Source: Nitzschia sp. DOCU1
Taxonomy: Eukaryota; Bacillariophyta; Bacillariophyceae; Bacillariales; Bacillariaceae
Reading direction: 5' to 3'
Length of the DNA stretch: 64,000 nt
NCBI GenBank assembly: GCA_951394045.1
Contig: OX595990.1
Location: 992,001-1,056,000 of the forward strand
Every line of letters begins with the position of its first letter. The stretch's first letter is position 1. Positions 31,197-40,217 of this stretch are shown piece after piece. The position numbers were made by a program, and so were the translations under genes. Below the pieces are notes generated by a model. It was not told the DNA's origin and made no database searches. It worked only from the letters and a program-made list of their open reading frames with translations.

Positions 31197-32100
31197 TCAG
31201 CTGATTGTTGAATAATGTAAGAAGTACCAAAGCTTGTGCCCGCACTCTTTCCTCCTCCAATTGTTTCGTAGCGCCTGCTTCCCAGCTTTTTGTTGCAAGA
31301 CTTCTTTCATAAAGGCCACCTTTTTGCTGTTCGGCTTCTTTGACTTGGTTTCCCTAACAAGATTCCCAAGATCCGCAATAGAATTGAGGTTACTGCCCTC
31401 TTCTCGCATAAGACGTTTCTTCTCCTTCTTTTCTTTGCATGTTGTTTGCAATCGAACCATGGCATCTTCTTCATACTTGGTCTTCTCAGCTTCTCGTTCG
31501 GCCAGGCGACGAGCCGCGGCCTTCTGCTTACCATAGTCACTGCCGCCATGAATATCTTCTTGTTCAGGAGCTTCTCCGTATTGTGCACGTAATGTCTGTG
31601 CCAATTTGGTAGCACACAGTCGTTGTCATTCTCACTTTTCTTTTTCCTTTTGCTTCTGTTCTTGGTCAAAGGCATACAGGACGGCCGTGGTGCGAGGAGC
31701 TCGATAGATTCCTTCATTTTCCTCTTCCTTTTCCTTGCGAGTATTCTTCTTGGACTTTGCAATCACAATGGTGGCTCTAGCAGCTTCCAGATCATCATCG
31801 GCGCCGTCATTCGCCACGGCTTTGCCATTGTTTGCATCCGAATCGACCGAGCTATCGCCGTCGTCATCGTTCTCTTCCTTGTCAGACGAATCATCGCTGT
31901 CACCATCGTCGTCGTCAAGTGCTTCTGGATCTGGTCGAAACTGCAAAGGATCTTCCGATACACCGTTCTTGCTATTGTTGCCACCCGCGGCATACACTGC
32001 TGCCGTGGTATTCGCTACGAGCCACTTATCAATTTGATATCGCAACTTCTTGTCAACGCCGCGGATTTTGTCCTCCACAACCGACGTTTTCCTTGGGAAG
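31197..32100 (-). pseudogene. Neuroguidin/LCP5 (Sas10/C1D family) fragment
   Basis: The minus strand reads E-D-K-I-R-G-V-D-K-K-L-R-Y-Q-I-D-K-W-L, the core helix of the Sas10/Utp3/C1D domain (P-I-D-K-K-L-x-Y-Q-I-D-K). An Asp/Glu region, Y-R-A-P-R-T-T-A-V-L-Y, and later L-A-Q-T-L-R-A-Q-Y-G-E-A-P-E and K-Y-E-E-D-A-M-V-R-L follow, which match the C-terminal half of neuroguidin. The host protein works in 18S rRNA processing in the nucleolus. Two TGA codons (around 31626-31634) interrupt the frame between the halves, both one C-to-T step from CGA, and the N-terminal third is missing or out of frame. It lies inside the TIR element, so I read it as captured host sequence. Confidence 0.7.
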
Positions 32101-32373
32101 CCCGTTCAAGTAGACGCCCCATGACAATCTCGCAAACGCCGCCTTCCACGGTACCAGCGCCGACCATTCCGATGCATAGCGGTCGCATGATATCCCCACC
32201 ATGACTGAGGTTTCGGCATTTCATGTGACAACGATGCCTTGGATGAAGTGAAAGAGAGGGAGGCGAAACGCTGTGGATTGACAAGGCGGAACGACGAGGC
32301 ATGGGCGAAGGTACGAAGAGCTAATCGGCGAACTCATTGATCCGTTGAGCCGAGTACTCCAATCACGAATCAA

Positions 32374-32512
32374 TGTCAAAGTTCTTGGCCTGCGCCAAAA
32401 ATCTTGGCGAATCATCCCAAAGTTCTTGGCCTCAGGCCAAAGTTCTTGGCCTGCGCCAAAGTTCTTGGCCTCAGGCCAAAGTTCTTGGCCTATGAGGCCA
32501 AAGTCATTGGCA
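32374..32512. repeat. Palindromic unit array, right copy
   Basis: The same AAAGTTCTTGGCC units as at 29690-29818, in the same order of linkers for the last four units (TCAGG, TGC, TCAGG, TATGAGG). One unit has decayed to AAAAATCTTGGCG. Confidence 0.8.
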
Positions 32513-33287
32513 TCCGTTGACCGAATTACCGCGAAACACAGTTTAACGCGCTAAAAAACTTCTCGCGCCGGCCGGTCATCGCGCCAGTCGGGCCCCATTG
32601 GAAGTTCCAGGTGGTGGCCAAAAGTTTTTGATTTACCCGAGAGCGTAGACCAAGCAACGGCCCAACAATACTCCGAGCGAAAAAGCTTCTCTTCGCTCGA
32701 CGAAGAGGGACCTCAAGAGTACTACTATGGCTGGGCGGAGATTCCGAATACCCCGCGTAGAATTCTACAGCAGCCTACCAGGTGACGTCAAATCGAGCCT
32801 GCCCGCCATGGCGCGCGCAAAACTAGCGCGACGAAATTCTAATAGAACAGACAGTTGAGAAGGTAGATTCCAATAAAAATTTATTATCCAGGACATGGTT
32901 CTCGTTATCCACAGGCTGTGGTATACAATCTACCAAGGACCACATACAGTGACTCGTGGTACGTACTTTACAGCGCTACACAATTTCCTACCACGTTGTA
33001 TTTTGGGCAAGCGGGAGTTCGACCACGAAACATGCAAATCGGCGCATGTCGGCGGCAGCTCATTCTAAATACTCTTCTAAATACTCGTCGCAACATCGAC
33101 AAGATCACATTTCCCGCTTCGTTGCTCCAACTTCACTCTATGGAAGCAACCACTCAACAATCAGTCAGTCCTCACTCAACAATCAATGGGCCTCTCATAA
33201 ATTACAGGAAGTGTAAAATCTTCTGCAGTTGCTACTGCTGAGAGGAGTCCCAGCTACTGCTGACAGTCGCAGTTTCTACGAGCAAAA

Positions 33288-33737
33288 ATGGATGAATTCA
33301 AGGTGGAAGATGTGGTGTTGGCCTGGAACCAAACAATGGGGTCGCCAGACGAAGTGTCCTTGACCATCAAAGGACCCCCTGGTGTGCAGAATGGTTGGAA
33401 GATGGCCCATCGTGGCATGAGGAGCAAGCCGGTCATCTACGACCCAAGGAAGGCAATGAAAAGCACCCTTCGTTCTGCCATTCGCAATGCTTTAAGGCAG
33501 CTCGGGGAGAGAGTCTTTCCTTTCTTCAGGGACGGGCCCTTGAAAATGTGCATCATATTCGGCATGAACAATATTCTTAGCAAGGATATTGATAACATGG
33601 CCAAATTCCTCCTAGACTCATTGCAAGGAGCACTCTACAGCAATGACCGGTTCGTGGTTTCAACTCTAATTTCAAAGGTACCATCGCATGGAGAAGAGTA
33701 CACTATTGTGAGCATTTCAAAACTTCACATCAATTAA
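33288..33737 (+). CDS. RusA-like Holliday junction resolvase
   Basis: 149 aa, intact, single exon. Signature: an early I-K-G-P-P (P-P substrate loop of RusA), then a helical part with basic residues, and the catalytic block K-D-I-D-N-M-A-K-F-L-L-D-S-L-Q-G-A-L with the Asp-x-Asp-Asn-x-x-Lys-x-x-x-Asp arrangement typical of RusA (D of D-I-D-N plus the following D coordinate Mg). N-D-R-F-V-V-S follows as the strand after the active site. RusA resolves four-way DNA junctions and is mostly phage or bacterial; an element-borne or virus-derived copy is likely here. It is convergent with the recombinase gene. No intron or leader is seen. Confidence 0.8.
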   Translation: MDEFKVEDVVLAWNQTMGSPDEVSLTIKGPPGVQNGWKMAHRGMRSKPVIYDPRKAMKSTLRSAIRNALRQLGERVFPFFRDGPLKMCIIFGMNNILSKDIDNMAKFLLDSLQGALYSNDRFVVSTLISKVPSHGEEYTIVSISKLHIN

Positions 33738-33748
33738 CAATCTACATT

Positions 33749-33802
33749 ATAGTTACATGTTTCTATTAGTCGTCATTAACAAAATATAATAGTTACATGT
33801 TT
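33749..33802. repeat. Direct repeat between the convergent element genes
   Basis: ATAGTTACATGTTT occurs at 33749-33762 and 33789-33802, 40 bp apart, in the 80-bp gap between the two stop codons. It may be a transcription-end signal or a recombination site. Confidence 0.7.
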
Positions 33803-33816
33803 GTATTCATTAAATA

Positions 33817-36357
33817 TTAGAGTCGCTGTCTCAACTCAAGTATTGCGCGATCATGTTGCATCTTTCTCATGCCCTCTATTGCTCTCCTTTCATTTAGAAA
33901 TGTAGGATTATCAGCTAGAGCATGCATTTGCTCTGCTTCTGACAGATGCTGTAGCCCAAATGATGCTGCTACCCTTCGGATCATTGAAGCCATTGCCCTG
34001 TTGTAGTCCCTCTCAATTTCCTCCCTCTTCGGAGCCAAGGCTAGATCCAAAGCCCGTAGAGGTGGCCTATATTGTGCTGGTCGCCCTGGTGGTGGAGGAT
34101 GAGGAGGCATTTGCTGGGGGACTAGTCGTGGCTGCTCTGGTCATCTTCTTTGTGCTGGTGGTGGCTGCACCACTGCTCGTTGTCGCCTTTGTGGGGGTGC
34201 TGGAGGCTGTTGTTGCCGCAGTGTTCTTGTTGCTGGTGCTTGTCGTCTCCTTGTTGTGTGCCTTTCATCATCATTATTATCTTCTTCAATCTCTTCAGCA
34301 GCTCGCTTTCTAGGACGGAAATCTGCTGCCATCTTCCTCTTCTGCTCTGCAAATGCACGGGGTGACAGTTTTTTGGGAACGCCCTTGGAATCCAAAACTA
34401 TCTGGCCATTATCATCCCGAACTACTGCTTCTTGCTCCAGTGCTTGAATTGCATTCTCATGATCTTTGCCACTGCTTCGCTGCTTTGCATATAGGTCCAC
34501 CAGGAACTTGCGCCTACTGTACTGCAGGGCAACTTTTGCGCCCCAGATTCGCGAGGCATTCGCAACTTGGCGGAAGTTGTCCAAATTATTGGTCGACCAC
34601 TCCTGTAGCAGCTCTTCAAAAGACGATGGGAATTTTATTCCCATGACAGGCTTGTTTGGCCTAGCACTGTCTCGAAGGACTGTCAGTGCATTTGTCCTTA
34701 TTGTTGTTGTTGTTGTGGGAATGAGGGCGGAAGCTGCTGGGGGCACTGAGCGTTGTGGTGGGGGGGTCACTGCCATCACTTGAGCCTGGTTTTGCGCTTG
34801 CAGGGTTTCCACAAGACGGGAGATTTGTTTCTCCAAAGAATCAACACGGCGTTGCAGGCCCTCGAATGCAGTCCGTGCAGCAGCATTGAGGGCCACAATC
34901 GCCTCGGGTCGATGGTTGCCATGTGCAGCTTTCACCTCGTTTTGACTCATGCTTGCCCATTGCTCGTATCCGGGAATGCCGAGCAATAATTGGGTGAAAG
35001 GGTGATTTGGGAAGTCCTGTATAAAGTAGATTCCGCATTGAACTGCCACTTCCACAAGGAACGGTATTACCTTGTTCAGAAAGTTGTGTGCGCACTCTGT
35101 CTTATCCCCGTTCCTGCCGACAGCCTGACCCCGCCAATTCTCGATTTCGGGGAGAAAATGTTTCTCCAATGCTTTTAGAGCATGGGGAAGTTCTAAATTT
35201 GTTTCAGGGACGAAGTAGGCCTCTTTCTTCGAGAAGCCTGACTGGACGTGGCATGCTTCACTGTCGGCTTCTGCTTGGTACGAAGCATTTATCTTGTGCT
35301 CCACGATGTGCTTGGTGAACGAGGAGATTTGGTGGGGATTCAGCGCGCCAAAGTTCTGAATCGCTATGCTTCGCTGGTGGGTTATTTTCCAGCTCTTAAC
35401 ACCCGCACTACGATAAATAGCAGTAAAGGCGCTTTTATGCTCTAAGTAGGGAGTGTGAGATAACAGGCGAATTCAACAATGATAACATGCTGCTTCAGAA
35501 CTTACGACTGTACGTGGTCCAATCAATTAGCTTCTCGTCCCACCACTTAGGGCGTCCTCCGCCACGGGCTTTCTGGAACTTCAAGCGCCTGCCCATGTGG
35601 CGCAGTTTCCAAAGCAGTAAAAGAGCAGTGGAGAAATTAGGGCATAACAAGTAGTCCCGGTGTCGCCAGGTACATACTTGTTTCACTGAGGTAAAGCGGT
35701 CCTTGTGTACTGCCCCCGAGCGAAGAATAAGCATAAGGGCGCAGCTTTGTTCCCCACCTTCTACGTATCCATCGGGCCCAAAACCATCGGAAATTCTTAA
35801 ATCTTTAAGTGTCATGTTGCGCATGGATGCGCCACGAACAGCCGCATTCTGACCCCAATTAAGGGCCATTGAGGCAGTGGCCCAATCAGGATGGAGATAG
35901 GCGGCTCTAAGTAATTTCTTCCGTTCGCTGGGCGGCATCATGTCCTTGCAGAACCTATGGGGGCACTTATCATCCGTGTCTGCATTCTGCTTGTTGGCCC
36001 AATTGATCTGCTGGACCCTAATTGCCTGTTTGACATCGTTTGAGTCAACCTCAAAACCACCACGAGGGTACTCTACATACCTAGCATACCACTCCAATGC
36101 TGAAACAATACGACGAATGGAGTTCTGTTGACCATCACGGTGAATGACCGCAGCAGAAAAGTATGCATCCACATTCCACCTGGTCAAGTAGGGGATGGCT
36201 CATCAAGCCCCAACTCTTCCAAATTCTCATCAACCCACTTTTTGAAACGATTCCATTCATTTTGGTATGATTGATTTGACTGCTCATTTTGGAGGATGTT
36301 TGCAGCATCCTCCTGCAACCGCTCTTGTTGTTGTTGTTGTTGGTTGCCTCGCGTCAT
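33817..36357 (-). pseudogene. Crypton-type tyrosine recombinase with GCR1_C-like domain, decayed
   Basis: From ATG 36357 (M-T-R-G-N-Q-Q-Q-Q-Q-Q) an N-terminal SAM-like core-binding domain runs (W-N-R-F-K-K-W-V ... R-I-V-S-A-L-E-W-Y-A-R-Y). One missing base near 36184 shifts the frame before L-T-R-W-N-V-D-A-Y-F. The catalytic domain has the box I Arg (V-R-G-A-S-M-R-N-M-T-L-K-D-L). A 64-nt intron (35505-35442) brings in T-H-Q-R-S-I-A (box II; H-x-R where H-x-x-R is usual) and a candidate Tyr in N-A-S-Y-Q-A-E. A coiled coil and a GCR1_C-like block follow (F-E-E-L-L-Q-E-W ... Y-S-R-R-K-F-L-V). An in-frame TGA at 34141 interrupts a Pro/Gln stretch before a last helical segment. It would give about 825 aa if whole. 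Confidence 0.75.
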
Positions 36358-38524
36358 TTTTTCCGATCTATGAGGAGAGCGGCGCGAGAACTTGCCTCCA
36401 ACAACGGCCAAAAATATTTTGCACCTCCCGTAGCTCGTGCGTCCGTTATCTTTCTGCCAACTGGAGACTCCTGATAGCAAGCGTGCCCCGCCGCGACACT
36501 ATCCGGGACATTTATCCAGTGCAGTTTCTCTATGTTTGCGACTTTTCTGGATGCACGTTTTGGAGCCATTTCTCCTATCTAATTTTGAATCCTCGCGTTG
36601 TTGTCCATTCTTTATCGTTTATCCAGTCTTATCCAGGCGCCGCTGCCGACGCTGGCCTCTCTTTGCACATATACCGAACCGCCTAACAAAATCTCATAGT
36701 GTGGGTCGGGCTCTGGATTACTATGGGGAGGCAGGGCATATGTTATCTAAGCTACATAGGAAGTCCCGAATCCTTATCCAGATGATAGAGAAGGAAGTCG
36801 AGAAACTGAGCTTGGATGATGTTCCCAGGATTCCGTAGAGCAACTTTTCATCCAATGACACTCTCAACAATCCAAAACTTGTTCTACGGTATCCTGGGAA
36901 TCTTATTCTGTTGCAGCAATGTCTCCCAACAATGGCAGTAGTAGTAGTCGAGTATGATAGCAGCAGAGGGAAGCAAAGTGACGCCTTCGCCGTCTCTCCT
37001 TGAGATCGCTTGCTAGCAGTACCATCGGATAGCAAAATAGACTAGTATTTTAAGCTTTGTGGTTGGCGATACCCCGTCATAGTTACCAAGAAGTCCGGCC
37101 AAGGAGCAAGTTTCTTGGCGCAGCACCACCGGCAGTAGTACTTTCTCCACGAGAGCAAGGAAAACTGCCGCCCTTCGTACTGAAAAAGAAGAGCTCAGAT
37201 ATCAAATTCAAACCTTGGTAAAAAGCTTGTGTCTCTTTGGGCAACGAAGGCTTGTACACGTCAGAGATCTTCATCGATTGGTGGAGTGATCAGCAAATAC
37301 TGGTGATAGGCATGTGCTTTTGGAATCCGAAATTGCTCAATCACATGTTGAAGTACGCAATGCCACTGCACTTAGCTGAGCCTATCAAAGCCAGATTGAA
37401 GACCAGAAAGTGGAACTTTCACCATGCAAGGCAGAGAAGAAAATTGGCGCCGGGAATCATATGTTGGAGTGGAAACTTTTGGCAATAAAAGTCAATGGCA
37501 AAGACACAATGGTTTTCCCTTGAGACGGAGCTTGATCATAAGAGAAGAGAGTATATTTCAATCGTTATGATGGTTTCAAACCTGGAAAGCATGAATTAAA
37601 AGTTGCGTCAAGAGCTTTTCCAAAGCAAAGCTGGACTCAACATGAAGAGCTTATCCGAGGTATACAATCCGAGAATGAACACTTCATCTTGAAGCCGAAG
37701 GCAGTTGCGTTGTCGGTTGGTTAGTTGGCTAACGGGATAAATGAAGCAGCCGGTCGAAGGACTTGAACGGCAAAAGAATAAAATAGCCAACGACGGTTGT
37801 CCCGCCAAGATGGGTTGGTTGTAGAGTTGTAAAGCTGTCTCCGAGTGAAGCAGCATCATTGAAATATTCCTTTCCGGCTGCCACAACATCAAAGTGTTCT
37901 TCCTTTGTTCCATGGGAGGGGTAGGAGTAGTGGTGGCATCAGGTTCAGCGATGATTGAATTGAATGTGTCAAAATGAAATGATCATGTTGCGTCGTTGCG
38001 GGTTGGAATGAAAAAGTCGTGGTTTGTGAGAGGTGGAGGCAGGCTACGAGGCCTCTGGTACATTTTTTACAAGTGGTACTTAATTCTACGCCAGGTAAGA
38101 CGTAAATCCACCCAGCTATACTAGTACTTTTGGCTCCACCAACCAACCAACAAGAACTTCTTGTTGGAGCTAGGGAGTACTAGTACAAACTCTATATAAC
38201 TTTATCATCAGCATGACGTTGAAAGAACAACTACTAGCTACTAGAAGCAGCAACCTCGTGTTTATCTACTTAGTATGCCAAATCGCATGGAGACGATGTA
38301 GCGAGACCTTGCGCATGCGTCGTGGAAATGATTGGTCGACTGATTCGATTGCGCGGGGGCGAGTCGAAATGGACGAATGAGGGACGGCCGCCAACGGCAG
38401 CAACGAACGCCCACCGCAGGATATTCCCATGGCTGCCAATGCCATTTTCTCATTGCATTGTTGCCTATCGCTTGTCTCTTGTTCACGTCCACACAGTTTT
38501 CTCTTTCTTATTCTAACAGATACC
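36358..38524. other. Long non-coding region before CCT8
   Basis: 2.2 kb. The left part holds the recombinase upstream region and TTATCCA words. At 37080-37620 short open pieces on the plus strand look like decayed coding DNA, but I recognise no family. The fold-back at 38119-38185 and the CCT8 promoter occupy the right end. Confidence 0.45.
38119..38185. repeat. Nested inverted repeat upstream of CCT8
   Basis: The outer 10-bp arms TACTAGTACT (38119-38128) and AGTACTAGTA (38176-38185) enclose a perfect 21-nt palindrome, CCAACAAGAA-C-TTCTTGTTGG (38147-38167). It could form a stem of two blocks about 340 bp upstream of the start codon. Confidence 0.75.
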
Positions 38525-40156
38525 ATGTCCCGCCCTTCTATGAATTACAATGCGGCTTCGGGTCTCGGTGGCATGCTCAAAGATGGTCACGAGCATTACT
38601 TTGATGACAATGAAGGTGGTGCCGTAGTAGCACGTAGCATTGCTGCCGCTTGTGAACTTTCGCGCATGTTATCGTCCAGTCTAGGACCGCAAGGTCGTTG
38701 CAAGTTGGTCGTGAACCATTTAGAGAAAATGATGGTGACTTCGGATTGTGCGGCCATTTTAAGTGAAGTAGGAGTCGAACATCCGGCCGCACGCTTGTTA
38801 GAAAAAGCCGTGCATCAACAAGAACAAGAATGTGGAGATGCCACTAATTTGACACTCTTGTTTGCCGGTGAACTCTTGAGAAATACATTGGAGCTGATGA
38901 GAACCATGGGGTGGAAACATTCGACCGACATTTTGGAAGGATATCATTTGGCTTCTCAAAAGTTGTTGGAAGATTTACTTCCGCATCATTGTGTCGCGCA
39001 AACCATTGGACATCCTGCCAAGGATTTGGAAGGAATGCGTCGCGTCATTTTGCCTGTATTAGCCTCCAAGCAATATGGTACGCAAGACAAACTCAGCGAA
39101 CTGGTAGCCGAAGCTTGTCAAATTGTCTTGCAAGAAGGCTTTGTATTGCAGCCGGAAACGATTCGGACCGTCAAAATTTTGGGTGGCCACCTGGGGCAAA
39201 GTGTGTGCATTCAAGGATTTGTCGCACAACGGGGTGTAGAAAGTACAAAGACTGAAGTCCAAAATGCCAAAATTGGAGTCTTTGCCACCGCCATTGAAGC
39301 GAGTGGGACCGAAGCCAAGGGCACGGTCTTGATGAAGACGGCGGATGATTTGAAAAACTACAACAAAACGGAAGAAGCCAAAATGGAAGAAATCATTCAA
39401 GGCATTGCCGAAAGTGGTGTCCAAGTTGTAGTAACGGGTGGAAACATTTCCGACATGGCCATGCACTTTATGGAAAAGTATGGTTTGGTAGTACTCAAAA
39501 TTTCCAGCAAGTGGGAATTGCGTCGCTTGTGTCAAGCGACGGGGGCGACCGCTTTGGTGAGACTCGGAGCACCGACTCCGGATGAAATGGGGCATGCAAA
39601 TGTCAAACAACAAGCTGTAGGTGGAAGGACTGTAACTGTCTTTGAAAATGATGAAACGAGCAAAATTGCGACGCTAGTCTTGCGAGCGTCGACGAATTCC
39701 GTCTTGAATGATTTGGAACGGGCCGTGGACGATGCGGTACATGCCGTACAAATGGCTTGTAAAGATGGTCGACTGGTCTATGGAGGAGGTGCGGCCGAAA
39801 TGGAATGTGCCGTGCAGTTGGATCAATTTGCCGATTCTCATCCTGGGTTGGAACAATATGCGATTCGGGCCTTTGCCAAATCGCTCGAGTGTGTCGCACG
39901 GATTTTGGCAGACAATGCCGGATGGGATGCCCTTCAAGTAGTGGCAGATCTACGAGCGGCACATGTCACGGGCAAGTCGGATATGGGAGTGGACATTGAA
40001 CAACCACCCGGCGTCAAATCCATGAAGGATGCGGACTTGTATGATTTGATGGCGGTCAAAAAGTCGGCACTCAAATTGGCAATTGAAGCGGCAACGACTG
40101 TCTTGAAGGTGGATCAAATTATCATGTCCAAGCAAGCGGGTGGTGGACCCAAATAG
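38525..40156 (+). CDS. CCT8: CCT chaperonin subunit theta
   Basis: 543 aa from ATG 38525 (context G-A-T-A-C-C-A-T-G); the frame is open further up to 38429. It is a cytosolic group II chaperonin subunit that folds actin and tubulin in the hetero-oligomeric TRiC ring. The group I/II ATP-site motifs are present in order: S-S-L-G-P-Q-G-R, then G-D-A-T-N (normally G-D-G-T), later V-T-G-G-N-I-S-D-M and C-terminal G-W-D-A-L-Q-V. Theta-specific runs include E-A-K-G-T-V-L-M-K and N-Y-N-K-T-E-E-A-K. The G-D-A-T and L-G-P-Q changes soften the ATPase motif, as known for weakly hydrolysing CCT subunits. Confidence 0.9.
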   Translation: MSRPSMNYNAASGLGGMLKDGHEHYFDDNEGGAVVARSIAAACELSRMLSSSLGPQGRCKLVVNHLEKMMVTSDCAAILSEVGVEHPAARLLEKAVHQQEQECGDATNLTLLFAGELLRNTLELMRTMGWKHSTDILEGYHLASQKLLEDLLPHHCVAQTIGHPAKDLEGMRRVILPVLASKQYGTQDKLSELVAEACQIVLQEGFVLQPETIRTVKILGGHLGQSVCIQGFVAQRGVESTKTEVQNAKIGVFATAIEASGTEAKGTVLMKTADDLKNYNKTEEAKMEEIIQGIAESGVQVVVTGGNISDMAMHFMEKYGLVVLKISSKWELRRLCQATGATALVRLGAPTPDEMGHANVKQQAVGGRTVTVFENDETSKIATLVLRASTNSVLNDLERAVDDAVHAVQMACKDGRLVYGGGAAEMECAVQLDQFADSHPGLEQYAIRAFAKSLECVARILADNAGWDALQVVADLRAAHVTGKSDMGVDIEQPPGVKSMKDADLYDLMAVKKSALKLAIEAATTVLKVDQIIMSKQAGGGPK

Positions 40157-40217
40157 TTATAATACTAATAATAATAATATCATGCTTCTAGAGCCAATGA
40201 AAAGAAATAGTCAAGTT

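Larger units (their letters stand above)
29484..32865. mobile_element. Candidate TIR element with a captured gene fragment (decayed)
   Basis: Inverted copies of TACCTTCTCAA lie at 29484-29494 and 32855-32865, and inverted copies of GGAACTTCCAAT at 29592-29603 and 32597-32608. Inside these are two direct arrays of a palindromic unit (29690-29818 and 32374-32512) flanking two broken genes: a plus-strand unknown (30110-30938) and a minus-strand neuroguidin-like fragment (31197-32100). Nested inverted ends plus captured host sequence suit a Pack-type (MULE-like) DNA transposon. No transposase is visible and I see no clear target-site duplication, so the class is inference. Confidence 0.45.
32884..36780. 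mobile_element. Crypton-like element: RusA resolvase plus YR/GCR1_C recombinase
   Basis: Two convergent genes, RusA-like (33288-33737, +) and a tyrosine recombinase with a GCR1_C-like domain (36357-33817, -), sit 80 bp apart tail to tail, with about 400 bp of non-coding sequence on each outer side. Cryptons carry a tyrosine recombinase, often with GCR1_C, and lack terminal inverted repeats. The bounds given are the outermost TTATCCA words, which occur twice on the left (32884, 32905) and four times on the right (36512, 36619, 36629, 36774); they are not proven ends. A RusA partner is not part of the Crypton description I know. Confidence 0.55.

Noticed and set aside
29690..32512. CRISPR array
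   Set aside because: The units are palindromic with 2-8 nt linkers and no unique spacers, in eukaryotic DNA without cas genes.
37650..37790. A possible tRNA-like segment near a G-T-T-C-A-A-G-T-C-C run on the minus strand
   Set aside because: No acceptor, D-arm or T-stem pairing could be built around it.
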